Shown: positions 52,759 through 62,876 of the stretch, piece by piece
How positions within the stretch are numbered: position 1 is the first letter of the stretch
Layout of the letters: every line of letters begins with the position of its first letter
Assembly (NCBI RefSeq): GCF_023638055.1
Contig: NZ_JAKRVY010000001.1
Coordinates: 186,001 to 250,000, forward strand
DNA: 64,000 nt
From: Natranaeroarchaeum aerophilus
Lineage (GTDB): Archaea > Halobacteriota > Halobacteria > Halobacteriales > Natronoarchaeaceae
Reading direction: 5' to 3'
The notes under the pieces: generated by a model
What the model was told of the DNA's origin: nothing
What the model saw: only the letters and a program-made list of their open reading frames with translations
The model's database searches: none
Program-made: the position numbers and the translations under genes

Positions 52759-52851
52759 ATGAGTCCTCCAGAGATCGCACATCTTCGGGAGGCACTCGAT
52801 CAGGCGGGACACGCAATATACCTTACAGATTTTGATGGGAAGATTCGGTAG
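52759..52851 (+). pseudogene. PAS-domain fragment of a sensor kinase
   Basis: The 30-residue frame MSPPEIAHLREALDQAGHAI followed by YLTDFDGKIR matches the first strand and helix of haloarchaeal PAS sensors (QAGxAIYxTDxDGxI) and stops where YVNPAFE would follow. Same sequence type as the third PAS domain of the kinase at 53541. It is a remnant of a kinase that once followed repeat unit A. Confidence 0.55.
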
Positions 52852-53000
52852 TGCATGCTTCATTTGAGGGCGTATCATAGAATAGAGCAAACGCCCTCCA
52901 GGCTATGTAGTGAACGTTCAGTACAGCGGCCAGTGTGATCTCGCTTTTCGATTCGAAACCCATTGAAGGAACGACAGAATGATTACGGTGGCGAGTCCGT

Positions 53001-53388
53001 CACGTCATTCGGCGGGGTCGTCTGCGTCTTCTCCAGAGGTTGGTGCGTGTAGCGGCGGGCGGAAGTGGGCTCGTGTGTGATCATTAGGATGGCAGTCCCA
53101 ACGGCCTTCCCACGAGGACCCGTCTGGTACTGCTTGCTGCCATGGATGCTGAAGTTGTCTATCTAGAACATCGAATCCGGAGCGAAGTCTGCGTCACTCC
53201 GCTCGGAAAGTAGCCGAGGTCATAGTCAGCGACTACGGTGTTCAGCGTGTACGGGGGCGTGACTGTATATCCTCAAAATCGAGCGATCCGGCCGGTCCTT
53301 CAGTATCGATGGGAGCGGTCGTAGCTGGCTTGCCCGGCGTATCAGGCATCGATGTGGCCGGAAGTGCCGTCTGGGGCTGGGTAGTCAT
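53001..53388 (-). pseudogene. Frameshifted haloarchaeal gene remnant
   Basis: From an ATG at 53388 the minus strand reads MTTQPQTALPATSMPDTPGK, continues in other frames with VVADYDLGYFPSGVTQTSLR and then KQYQTGPRGKAVGTAIL. The pieces follow each other in order and look like one former acidic protein broken by at least two frameshifts. I do not recognise the family. Confidence 0.35.
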
Positions 53389-53540
53389 GTCGTGCTGCGT
53401 CGAGGAGAAACACGTGGATCTGGCCTCTTATTCACCAACCCACGCTAACGTTCTGAGCAGTAGTATATTCTCACAACAGATTTGTATCGTGTGTCATCAG
53501 GGAAGCCAGTATTAATTGTGCCGGGGGCTAAACAGTAGTT

Positions 53541-55289
53541 ATGGCAACGGAATCGGCTCCGGAGTCGTTTTTCATCCACTCAGATCTGGAAATCGTCTTT
53601 GCTAATCCTGCGTTCTGTACACTCGTAGGGATAGAATCCCAACAGCAACTTATCGGCGCGTCAGTTGTCGATCTTGTCACGTCGGACTACCAGTCTTCAC
53701 TCCGGGAGCAAGTGGCACGCATCGAAAATGGGGACGAACCCACTCTTGGAATAACTGCTGAGATCCAAACGTCGTCTAATCAGTCACAGCGTGCTATTCT
53801 CGTGAGTTCACTCGTTGAATGGGACGGCACGGAGCAGGTGCAAACGTCGGTGTTCCCGATTGCTGGGATGGACTCTGACAGTCGTCAACTGCTCTACAAT
53901 GACGCCATGGATGAAGCACCGATCGGTATCACGATTTCGGATCCAGCTCAACCTGATAACCCTCTCGTCTATATTAACGATGGTTTCTGCGAACTCACGG
54001 GCTATCTGCGGGATGAGGTTCTCGGACAGAACTGTCGGTTTCTCCAAGGCGAAGCCACCCGTGGGGAGCCAGTGGCCCAGATGCGAGAAGCGATTGAAGC
54101 CGAAGAGCCCGTCAGCGTTGAGTTACGCAACTACCGAAAAGATGGCTCGATGTTCTGGAACCGTGTCACAATCATCCCGATTCGATCTGACTCCGGAACA
54201 GTCACAAAGTATCTCGGCTATCAGCAGGACATTACCGCCCAGAAGCGATACGAGCAGGATCTCTCGGTGTTTAAACGACAGGCCGAGCAGTCCGAGAAAG
54301 CTATCGTGATCACCGATTCGGATGGGACGATTCAGTACGTAAATCCGGCCTTTGAGCGAGTGAACGGCTACACAGCCGACGAAGCGATCGGTCGGAATCC
54401 ACGGATTCTCAAGTCGGGACAGCATAGCGAGGAGTTCTATGCGGAGTTATGGGAAACGATCACCGCTGGCGATGTTTGGGAAGCAGAGCTGGTAAACAAG
54501 ACAAAATACGGAGAACTCTACGAGGGAAAACACACTATTGCTCCAGTGACAAATCTGGACGGCGACATCACGCATTTTGTAGGGATCGCGGAGGATAGAA
54601 CCGAGGATGTACTCACGACGCAGACGCTTGGTATCCTGAATCGTGTGATGCGACACAACTTACGTAACGCGCTCAATGTGATCGACGGGCACGCAGAGTT
54701 ATTAGAAGATGAGGAACTGGATTCTGAGGCTCGACAGGCGTCGGTCGAAGCGATCCGGGATCGGGCTGCGCTGATGCGGAACGTCGCTGAGAAGACAGCG
54801 GAGATTCGGTCGATCTGGAGTCAAGCCGAAGATAGCGAAAGGTGGGAGCAACTGGATCTCGAATCAGTTTTGCAGACGTACCAGCGACAGTATCCAGATG
54901 CGGAAATTACGTGTCGGCTGGCGGATACAGAGGCTATTCAAGTTCGAAACGCAGAGCTATTCAAGAAAGCCCTTGAGGAGGCAGTCACGAATGCAATCGA
55001 ACATACTGATCGGTCTCCACCTGACGTAACGATTACATTCCACCGCGACCCAGATGACGACCAGTTTCGACTGAGCGTTGCTGATAACGGCCCAGGGATT
55101 TCAGCAATCGAGCGCCAGGCAATCAAGTCAGGCGAAGAGACCCCGCTTGAACACGGTCTCGGAATTGGATTGTGGGTAATGAAGTGGGTTACCACAACAC
55201 TCGGTGGTGAGTTGACGATTACCGACAACGAACCCCGGGGGAGTGTAGTAACGTTTTACCTGCCTACCGGCGATTCGAAGGCCAAATAG
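53541..55289 (+). CDS. LOV-PAS sensor histidine kinase (blue-light type)
   Basis: The 582-residue soluble kinase has PAS1 (about 8-105) and a LOV-type PAS2 (about 120-232). PAS2 holds the flavin-adduct signature GQNCRFLQG (Cys165), the partner NYRKDGSMFWN and the late Gln in GYQQDIT. PAS3 (about 250-355) follows, then HisKA with H372 in RVMRHNLRNAL and an HATPase domain (VTNAIEHTD, VADNGPGIS, GLGIGLWVMKW). All residues needed for FMN binding and cysteinyl adduct formation are present, so it should sense blue light. No response regulator is encoded next to it. A TATA-like gtattaattg lies about 30 bp upstream. Confidence 0.9.
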   Translation: MATESAPESFFIHSDLEIVFANPAFCTLVGIESQQQLIGASVVDLVTSDYQSSLREQVARIENGDEPTLGITAEIQTSSNQSQRAILVSSLVEWDGTEQVQTSVFPIAGMDSDSRQLLYNDAMDEAPIGITISDPAQPDNPLVYINDGFCELTGYLRDEVLGQNCRFLQGEATRGEPVAQMREAIEAEEPVSVELRNYRKDGSMFWNRVTIIPIRSDSGTVTKYLGYQQDITAQKRYEQDLSVFKRQAEQSEKAIVITDSDGTIQYVNPAFERVNGYTADEAIGRNPRILKSGQHSEEFYAELWETITAGDVWEAELVNKTKYGELYEGKHTIAPVTNLDGDITHFVGIAEDRTEDVLTTQTLGILNRVMRHNLRNALNVIDGHAELLEDEELDSEARQASVEAIRDRAALMRNVAEKTAEIRSIWSQAEDSERWEQLDLESVLQTYQRQYPDAEITCRLADTEAIQVRNAELFKKALEEAVTNAIEHTDRSPPDVTITFHRDPDDDQFRLSVADNGPGISAIERQAIKSGEETPLEHGLGIGLWVMKWVTTTLGGELTITDNEPRGSVVTFYLPTGDSKAK

Positions 55290-55385
55290 AGGCCTGTAAA
55301 CATTGTTGGGGCCCCTGCGGGACAGGGTCCTCCCTCAAATAAGGGGAGCACCTTGTCTTGCAAATACTAAGAAATTGAACATACC

Positions 55386-56455
55386 CAAGTAGTCCATTAC
55401 TGCTTGTCTGTACTTGGCTAATAGCTAACGTGATCGCCAAGCTGAAACCGGAGTCTCGAACAATCACTACAAGTTCCTCCCGCAGACGGACCTACCGGAT
55501 ACGCACACCCACATGCAAAATTATATTGACAATCTGATGAGTACAGCGCAAGCCCGCTCCTATATGGCGCTTGAATATAGGACTCCGCTCAAGTCACGGG
55601 CTACATCTTCTGGGGGCTAAATGCCCCATCCCATCTATACCGGACACCAACTGCGGAAATTTTGAGGGGGTATACTACCCGGGCAAACGGATATTACCAC
55701 TTCATAATTGCCTAGAGGGTGTATAATGACTTTAGCTACCCGGGCAGCAAAAACGCCATTTTCGCGTGTCGTCGAACACCCATTGAAAACCAATTGGAAA
55801 ATTAAACGAAAGTTGTAGAATCAACAGAAGTAATCGGGGTAATTTTCCGGAAAATCGGCCAATCTGAGTGAGATAGTGAGAGTGGTTTGTGGCTGCTTCA
55901 AAACGGAGTGTTAATAACTAATTGGTATTTTGAATGATTTTTAGGAAATCAAGTGACAGCAGTGAGAATATGGCTAATGTAATTATTGAATGATTTTTTG
56001 GATTCTCGGTGACGTGAGAAAACGACTGTTATCAACCCTCTCGACAAAACGATCTGAGTTATTAACTCACAGGCCAAAATAGTCAAAAATAAATTACTTC
56101 CCGGGACACAGACCAATTGGTAATTTAAACGAAAACTCCTTATGTCGCACAAGGGAAGGGGACAGTGGAACTAATTGGAATTTTCAATGGAAATTAAAAT
56201 ATTGGGTGACTGAATAGGAGACTATTCTTTTTTTTGCGAGATCGTGAGCTCCCCACCATATATTGTCATGATACTTATGTTGAGGTGTTTGCTTGATCGA
56301 GCTAAAAGGAGTTCACAAACCATATTTTCCCTGTGGATATTCTTATAAGTGGGTTGTTATATTGATGTTACTGTGTGGTTCCAAGTGATATATCTTCGAT
56401 AAAAACCCATAATAACGGCCAAAATATTTCCCGTAGAAGGTTCACATCTATCTAT
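55386..56455. repeat. Long non-coding repeat unit B with four iterons
   Basis: Direct repeat of unit A, 4.1 kb downstream. Its iterons are at 55788-55810, 55916-55938, 56111-56133 and 56169-56191; their start-to-start distances (128, 195, 58) equal those in unit A (127, 195, 58). The palindrome tgagttattaactca recurs at about 56056-56070. Sequence between the iterons has changed at many positions with few insertions or deletions. The unit separates the LOV kinase from the 7TM kinase. No gene within it is convincing. Confidence 0.8.
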
Positions 56456-56558
56456 ATTTCTTTAATAATTTCTCCTAATAGTCTCGCCGATATTTATCCC
56501 ACTTACTTACTACCAACCGCGACGAGTGACAACCTATCTGGAATCCATCAGAACCCCG

Positions 56559-56644
56559 GTGTAACATGCAGAGGATGAACTCAGCAGTCGGTCGGTGTTG
56601 GTTTCGAAGAGATCCAGATGAACTAACCGATCAGTAGCTGTACG
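56559..56644 (+). repeat. Dispersed IS-linked repeat (actcagcag type)
   Basis: gtaacatgcagaggatgaac, then tcagcagtcggtcggtgttg, an ~10-base variable part and ccagatgaactaaccgatca. A second copy with the same ~80-bp layout lies at 62877-62960; shorter related pieces are at 3286, 48799 and 59054. Confidence 0.5.
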
Positions 56645-56809
56645 GATCGATCGCTAGTCTAACTAGAAAATACGAACGATGTTCTGAGCGACGGGCAATT
56701 GATACACTACGCGTACCTCGTATTGGAAAAACTCTATACAACAGGGAAATAGTTAGTATAGGAAAACTTTAGGGGTGTTGTAGATAAGATATTGACAATT
56801 AGACTGCTA

Positions 56810-58444
56810 ATGAGTTCTATCTTACTATCTGGGTATGTTGCCGTATTCGGAGTCTCCGCCGTGGCGTGTTTTGTGAGCTTGAGCCAGCTCCCACGAATCC
56901 AGAACACGGATGTACGAGTCGGCTTATTTAGTCTTCTCACAATCTGCGGTGTGTGGGCTGCTGCCCACGTTGGCTACCTTATTATGCCCTCAGCGATGGG
57001 GAAACTCGTATTCTACGTTGCGGGACTGATTGCTGGCATTGCTGCCGTTGGCGCGTGGCTGTATTTTTGCTCTGCATATACAGACCGCAGATATCACCGC
57101 CAACGCTCGTTTCGGTTCCTCGCTGTGATCGTCTTTACTGGGATCGTCCTGCTGAAACTGACAAACCCGGTTCATTCGCTCTATTTCACTACAGAAATCG
57201 TGTCAACGCCATTCTCCCATCTCGCAGTCGATCACGGGCTTCTCCACTGGAGTGTGATGGCACTTGCCTACGCGCTTTCATTCGTTGGGTTCTTCATGCT
57301 CTTCGAGCGGTTCGTCACCGTTGGCTTTGACACTACGCCGGTTGCTATCCTCGTTGGAATCACAGCACTTCCGGTTGTCCTGGATATTCTTGGCAATTCC
57401 AGTCCAGCCCTAGTAGATATGACGTATGAACCGATTGGCGTTGCCGTGTTCGCTGTTGGCGTGCTCTTCGTGTATCGTGACCGGTTTCAGAGACTCAATC
57501 TATCAGACGCTTCGGATCGCCCTGTGATTTTTCTCGACGAAGAGTATCATATCCGAGACTACAATCGTCGAGCACAGGAACTGTTCCCCGTCTTAGAAAA
57601 TTCCATTGACAACCCCCTGTCTGATGTGTCGTCGCAGCTAGCGGATGGACTCCGATCCGAACAGCACATCATTGAATACGTGACAGACACGGAGACACGC
57701 TATTATATCGCGTCAGTAGCCCCATTTACGGCTGGAGAGACCGTAATCGGCCATATCTTCACACTTACTGATGTAACCGAGGCAGAACAGTATCGGCGTG
57801 AATTGGAACGAAAAACAACTAAATTAGAACAATTTGCAAGCGTCGTCTCGCATGATTTGCGGAATCCGTTGAGTGTCGCTCAAGGATACGCTGAATTAGC
57901 GCAAGAGGAGTCTGAGAACGCCGAGGAATACCTGGCGGAAGTCAGGAGGGCCCACACACAGATGGATGAGTTGATTTCAGATCTCCTTACGCTTGCACGG
58001 GAGGGCCAGTCAATCGAAGAGACGCATCCAACCGACGTATCCGATGTTGTCCTGCGGTGTTGGGAAGGTGTCGACACAGCCAATGCAGAACTCGTCGTTG
58101 ACGCCGAGACGACAATTATGGCTGATCCTGACCGACTCGCACAGTTGTTCGAGAATTTGTTCCGGAACGCGGTTGAACACGCAGGGTCTGATGTCACAGT
58201 TACAGTCGGAATACTCTCGGACGGATTTTATGTTTCCGACGATGGGAATGGGATTGCCGAGTCAGATCATGAAGATGTGTTTGAGTATGGGTATTCAACG
58301 ATGGAGGACGGAACTGGATTCGGCCTCTCGATCGTGAAAGAGATTGTTGATGGGCACGGATGGGAAATAACGCTTACAGAAAGCGTTGAAGGCGGTCTAC
58401 GGTTCGAGGTTACTGACGTTGAGTTTGCTGAAGAGCTGGACTAA
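56810..58444 (+). CDS. 7TM-PAS sensor histidine kinase
   Basis: From the ATG at 56810 the product has 544 residues: seven N-terminal helices of the HisKA-7TM type (1-225, starting MSSILLSGYVAVFGVSAVAC), a PAS domain (about 235-335), HisKA with H348 in SVVSHDLRNPL and HATPase (FRNAVEHAG, SDDGNGIAES, GTGFGLSIVKE). A TTG at 56792 is six codons upstream and less likely. The membrane domain probably senses a small ligand or membrane state. The catalytic half is close to that of the kinase at 59164. Confidence 0.9.
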   Translation: MSSILLSGYVAVFGVSAVACFVSLSQLPRIQNTDVRVGLFSLLTICGVWAAAHVGYLIMPSAMGKLVFYVAGLIAGIAAVGAWLYFCSAYTDRRYHRQRSFRFLAVIVFTGIVLLKLTNPVHSLYFTTEIVSTPFSHLAVDHGLLHWSVMALAYALSFVGFFMLFERFVTVGFDTTPVAILVGITALPVVLDILGNSSPALVDMTYEPIGVAVFAVGVLFVYRDRFQRLNLSDASDRPVIFLDEEYHIRDYNRRAQELFPVLENSIDNPLSDVSSQLADGLRSEQHIIEYVTDTETRYYIASVAPFTAGETVIGHIFTLTDVTEAEQYRRELERKTTKLEQFASVVSHDLRNPLSVAQGYAELAQEESENAEEYLAEVRRAHTQMDELISDLLTLAREGQSIEETHPTDVSDVVLRCWEGVDTANAELVVDAETTIMADPDRLAQLFENLFRNAVEHAGSDVTVTVGILSDGFYVSDDGNGIAESDHEDVFEYGYSTMEDGTGFGLSIVKEIVDGHGWEITLTESVEGGLRFEVTDVEFAEELD

Positions 58445-59163
58445 CGGCTGACCGATCCACCCTCTTCAGTACAGCCTTTCTCACAGATACCGAGTAGGTT
58501 CCGACCTACCGTGTTACATCGTTCGCGTGTACTGGCCGATCCGGTCTGATCAAATCCGAGAATAACTCCGTGCAAGACTCGCGCTATATATAGCACGGCC
58601 TTCAGCATCTGTTTGAATTCTATCAATATCGACGTGACCGACTCGGAGCAGATATTCACCGGTAACTCTGCTTAGCGGTTACTGCCAATTTTTGGGATGG
58701 ACGTTTCAGTACCCGCCTCCACCATCGAAGCAGCGCCCGCATTTACTGGCGTCCATGGCGGTATTTGACTGCTCGGTTGTGGTTGGGTGGAGATTATCAT
58801 GCGATAGATGATAGTGGATTCCACAAAGAGTCTGACACTCTGACTTGCCGCCCTCATGTTTGTGGACTGTTCCTGTGACTTGGTTCATGATCACGTCCAT
58901 GTGTGGTGGTGACGTGGACTGCTGGTATCACGTCACCGCTTGATACACAAAGGTATTTCACCACCTGTTAGCGCACGTAAAAATAACGGTTGACCGATAC
59001 GCGTATTTTATTCAGCAGCGTCTGCAACACCTCTTCGATATCTGTCAGTAGCAACGTGCGAGACGTAGAGGATGAAATCAGCACAGGTTCGCCTGGAGAA
59101 TTGCCGATAGTAATGCAACGGAACTATTTTACGATAGTGATGAATGGTTGATTCATATTAATT
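58445..59163. other. Intergenic region with IS-linked repeat remnant
   Basis: Nothing like an intact gene in 719 bp. A copy of the dispersed repeat (gtgcgagacgtagaggatga and atcagcaca) is at 59054-59085. A decayed stretch on the minus strand around 58690-58890 contains Cys/His-rich codons (CQTLCGIHYHLSH) like a former zinc-finger frame. An A/T-rich cattcatattaatt precedes the next kinase start. Confidence 0.4.
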
Positions 59164-62100
59164 ATGCCTCGTCAGCAGATCCATATTCTCCACGTTGACG
59201 ATGAACCGAGACTCGCAGATTTGACCAAGACGTTACTCGAACGCGAGGATAACCGGTTTTCTGTCGAGACTGCAACCAGTGCTGACAAAGGGTTACAACT
59301 CTTGGCCGAGTCCGAGATAGATTGTATCGTGTCCGACTATGAGATGCCGGGAATGAACGGCATCGAGTTCCTCAAAAGCGTCACCGAGGATTATCCCAAC
59401 CTACCATTCATCTTGTATACCGGCAAGGGATCCGAAGAAGTAGCCAGTGATGCTATCAGTGCGGGAGTTACTGATTATCTCCAGAAAAAGAGCGGTACCG
59501 ATAACTACGCCCTTTTAACAAATCGAATAGTCAACGCGGTCAATAGCCGACGGCGCGAGCAAAAAATACAAATCCTACAAACATTCGAAAACGAACTCAC
59601 AGAACTTGCCATAGATTTTCTTCGAACCAAAGAGCGTGACATTGATACTCTCATTGACGGTACACTGGAGAAAATTGGAACGCTTGTCGATGCGGATCGG
59701 ACCTACGTTTTTGATATACACCATGAGGATGAAACGATCAGCAATACGTATGAATGGTGTGCAGGGGGTGTCGATCCACAGATCCACATGCTCCAAGACA
59801 TTCCGCAGGATGCCGTTCCCTGGTGGATACAGAAGTTGGAGAATTTTGAGAATATAACCGTTCCGAACGTTTCCAAACTACCGCCAGAAGCTGAAGCCGA
59901 ACAAGAGATCCTGGAAGAGCAAAATATCAAGTCATTAATTGTCACTCCAATGATTTCGAACGACGAACTTGTCGGTTTCATCGGATTTGACTGGGTTCAG
60001 GAGCAAGAAGCATGGTCGGATGAGTTCATCAACATCCTGCGGATGGTCGGCGAACTCATAATGACTGCGCGCAAACGTAAAGAGCGCGAGCAGGAGTTAG
60101 AGACGCTGAAAAGCCAGTACGAGACACTGGCTGAGAACTTCCCCGGTGGTGCGGTATTCCTCATCGACACGAATCTAAAATACGTACGCGCCGGTGGCGA
60201 AGAACTGAGCAACGTAGACCTGTCTCCCGATGATATCGAGGGCGCGAAACCGCACGACCTGTTTCCCGATGAACTCAGCGATGAACTTTGCCACTACTAC
60301 AAGGAAGCGCTGGATGGTAACGCCAACACGTTCGAACAGGTATACGGGAGCGATCGATACCGGATTCAAACGGTTCCCGTTCGGACTGACGGTGTGGAAA
60401 TCGACCATGTGATTGCAGTCTCACAGAACGTCACTGAGTGCGTAGAGGACAAACAGAATCTCCAAGCCCTGTTCGAGAGCTCTCCTGATATGATCGATAT
60501 TCATACTAATGAGGGGACTATCGTCGATGTGAACCAGCAGTTCTGCGAGGCGTTCAACCAGCCAAAGGACGAACTCGTCGGGCAGAAAGTTTGGGAGATT
60601 GATCAGAATGTCGATCCAGAAGAATTGCAGGCCGCTTGGGATGAAATGGACGTTGGAGACCGGACAAAAATCGAAACGGAATTCGAGACCACTGACGGTA
60701 CACTGTTTCCTGTCGAAGTTCATCTCACTCGGCTCCCTGTGGAAGATGGTAGCCGGTTTATGGTCGTCTCGCGGGACATTACTGAACGAAAGCAGCGGAT
60801 GGAAGAAATCGAGACGCTCAAGGAACGTCTCGAACTCGCAATCGAAGGAGCGAATCTCGGCGTGTGGGATTGGGATATGAGGACCGATGAAGTAGAGTTC
60901 AACGACCAGTGGGCCGAGATGCTCGGCTACACGCTTGAGGAACTCGAACCTCACCTCCGTACGTGGGAGACACGCGTTCATCCGGAAGATATCGATGAAG
61001 TTAGAGCTGCACTTGATACGCATATCCAGCAGAACACGGATTACTACGACACCGAACACCGAATGCGAACTGCTGATGGTGAGTGGAAGTGGATTCGGGA
61101 TCTCGGTAAAATCGTTGACCGAGATGAAGACGGAGAGCCAATCCGTGCTGTCGGGATCCACCTCGATATCGACGAGTCCAAACAGTACCAACAGGAACTC
61201 GAACAGAAAACTGAGGAGCTAGAAGAGTTGACAACCCGTCTTGAAGAGCAGTATCTGACCTTGTTTGAGGAGGCTCCCGTGATGGCGGTCGTCACACGAA
61301 CAGAGAACGGCCGACCAATTATCGAGGACTGCAATAACCAGTTCGCAGAAACGCTTGGATTCGAAACAGAGGCACTCATCGGAACCGACCTCACGGAATA
61401 CTACACGCCTGCCTCGCGGGAGGCACTGATCGAAGATGGTGGATACGAACGATCTTTGAAGGATGAATTCACCAGAGAGTCCCGAGAGTTAGTAGCTGCT
61501 GACGGGGAGATCGTGGAGACCGTGTTGCGGGCAGTCCCACGAAAGGATCCAGCCGGCGCGGTCGTTGGCACGATGGCGATGTACCTCGACATTACGGAGC
61601 GCGAAGAAGTAAAGCGAGCTAACGAGCGGCTTGAGGAGTTTGCTAGCATAGTCTCACACGATCTTCGGAACCCGCTGAACGTTGCTTCAGGGCATCTTGA
61701 ATTAGCGCGTGAGGACTGTGAGAGCCCAGACCTAGAGGCTGTTGAGCAGGCGCACGACCGGATGGATTCTCTCATTGAGGATCTACTTACGCTGGCCCGT
61801 GAGGGAGACGGTGCGACTAATACGAAAGCAGTCGATCTCAAAGCCGTCGTTGCAGAGTGTTGGGAAACCGTTGAAACAGCCGAAGCCTCGCTTAGTGTCG
61901 AAACTGATCAGACGATAGTGGCTGATGAACGTCGGCTCAAACAACTATTTGAGAATCTCATTCGAAATGCGGTCGAGCATGGTGGTAGTGCTGTGACCGT
62001 AACGGTCGGCGGACTAGAGGACGGCTTCTACATTGAGGACAATGGGCCAGGGATTCCGGAAGACGACGATGAAACCGTGTTTGAGGTGGGATATTCAACG

Positions 62101-62238
62101 AATTCCGAGGGTACCGGATTTGGACTGAGTATCGTGCAACAAATTGTTGAGGCCCACGATTGGAACATACGCGTTACTACTCGCTCGGGTGGTGGCGCGC
62201 GCTTCGAGATCGCGGGTGTTGAGTTCATTACCGAATAA
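59164..62238 (+). CDS. REC-GAF-PAS hybrid sensor histidine kinase
   Basis: A 1024-residue soluble protein. A receiver domain (1-125) has VDDE (12-13) and phospho-acceptor D58 in VSDYEMPGMNG. A GAF domain (about 145-305) and four PAS/PAC units (about 315-420, 430-545, 558-685, 695-812) follow. HisKA with H832 in SIVSHDLRNPL and HATPase (IRNAVEHGG, IEDNGPGIPE, GTGFGLSIVQQ) end the protein. With the receiver at the N-terminus the kinase is itself controlled by phosphorylation, perhaps from one of the neighbouring kinases. An IS end begins 3 bases after its stop. Confidence 0.92.
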   Translation: MPRQQIHILHVDDEPRLADLTKTLLEREDNRFSVETATSADKGLQLLAESEIDCIVSDYEMPGMNGIEFLKSVTEDYPNLPFILYTGKGSEEVASDAISAGVTDYLQKKSGTDNYALLTNRIVNAVNSRRREQKIQILQTFENELTELAIDFLRTKERDIDTLIDGTLEKIGTLVDADRTYVFDIHHEDETISNTYEWCAGGVDPQIHMLQDIPQDAVPWWIQKLENFENITVPNVSKLPPEAEAEQEILEEQNIKSLIVTPMISNDELVGFIGFDWVQEQEAWSDEFINILRMVGELIMTARKRKEREQELETLKSQYETLAENFPGGAVFLIDTNLKYVRAGGEELSNVDLSPDDIEGAKPHDLFPDELSDELCHYYKEALDGNANTFEQVYGSDRYRIQTVPVRTDGVEIDHVIAVSQNVTECVEDKQNLQALFESSPDMIDIHTNEGTIVDVNQQFCEAFNQPKDELVGQKVWEIDQNVDPEELQAAWDEMDVGDRTKIETEFETTDGTLFPVEVHLTRLPVEDGSRFMVVSRDITERKQRMEEIETLKERLELAIEGANLGVWDWDMRTDEVEFNDQWAEMLGYTLEELEPHLRTWETRVHPEDIDEVRAALDTHIQQNTDYYDTEHRMRTADGEWKWIRDLGKIVDRDEDGEPIRAVGIHLDIDESKQYQQELEQKTEELEELTTRLEEQYLTLFEEAPVMAVVTRTENGRPIIEDCNNQFAETLGFETEALIGTDLTEYYTPASREALIEDGGYERSLKDEFTRESRELVAADGEIVETVLRAVPRKDPAGAVVGTMAMYLDITEREEVKRANERLEEFASIVSHDLRNPLNVASGHLELAREDCESPDLEAVEQAHDRMDSLIEDLLTLAREGDGATNTKAVDLKAVVAECWETVETAEASLSVETDQTIVADERRLKQLFENLIRNAVEHGGSAVTVTVGGLEDGFYIEDNGPGIPEDDDETVFEVGYSTNSEGTGFGLSIVQQIVEAHDWNIRVTTRSGGGARFEIAGVEFITE

Positions 62239-62240
62239 TT

Positions 62241-62256
62241 GGCTCTGTTGAAATCC
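62241..62256 (+). repeat. IS-end remnant after kinase stop
   Basis: ggctctgttgaaatcc begins 3 bases after the kinase stop. About 45 bases on, cagctgttgggcaggac matches the inner part of the 3.2-kb copy (agctgttgggtagccc on its minus strand), so at least ~70 bp of one IS terminus is kept. Confidence 0.5.
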
Positions 62257-62437
62257 GATTAGTTCGATACCCTTACCGCTGAAACAGCTGTTGGGCAGGA
62301 CTGGAAACTGTGCGGTGAGTTCAATAGTGAGATGCTGGAAGAAGCAAGTCATTATCAAATAAAACAAACGCCAAAACGCGTATCAGAACCGAAAACAGGG
62401 GTGTCCACAGTTGGGCTCACACCGGTACAAATCTATA

Positions 62438-62653
62438 TCATCGGTCTTTGAATTCCACTGTGTGACCATTGTTCAGGAGTGCTTCAACAAGGTCGTCGTC
62501 GGGTCTGATTTTGAATTCTTTGAACGAGTTCTCCGGGGTTTCTGTCGAATACAGCTCTGAGTCGATATTCTCTGGAATCTCGTTCTGATGGGTATCCTCT
62601 TGAACGATAACCAGTTGACTGGGAACTTGTTTGGAGCTGTTACTTTCCGTCAT
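62438..62653 (-). CDS. Small acidic protein, unknown
   Basis: The 71-residue frame MTESNSSKQVPSQLVIVQED ... PDDDLVEALLNNGHTVEFKD has haloarchaeal acidic composition and a TATA-like run (attagattatt) upstream on the minus strand. No domain is recognised, and it lies in IS-disturbed sequence, so it may not be expressed. Confidence 0.4.
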   Translation of the reverse strand: MTESNSSKQVPSQLVIVQEDTHQNEIPENIDSELYSTETPENSFKEFKIRPDDDLVEALLNNGHTVEFKDR

Positions 62654-62876
62654 CTGGATATATTCCGTTTAAACTATTAGATTATTTGCCTTCCGATTCC
62701 TATTTCCGTTGAGGTGGCTATTTGGTGAGGTTGATCTCCGTGAAGGGAATCTGGTAGTGACTGGAGAAGTTTTCCCTTGTTCATAATCGGGACACACTTC
62801 GGATTAGTGGCCCAAGCCAGTAAATTGAGGGAATGATGGTTGTGTGACTCTATAAAACCTATATAAGTTGTCACAA

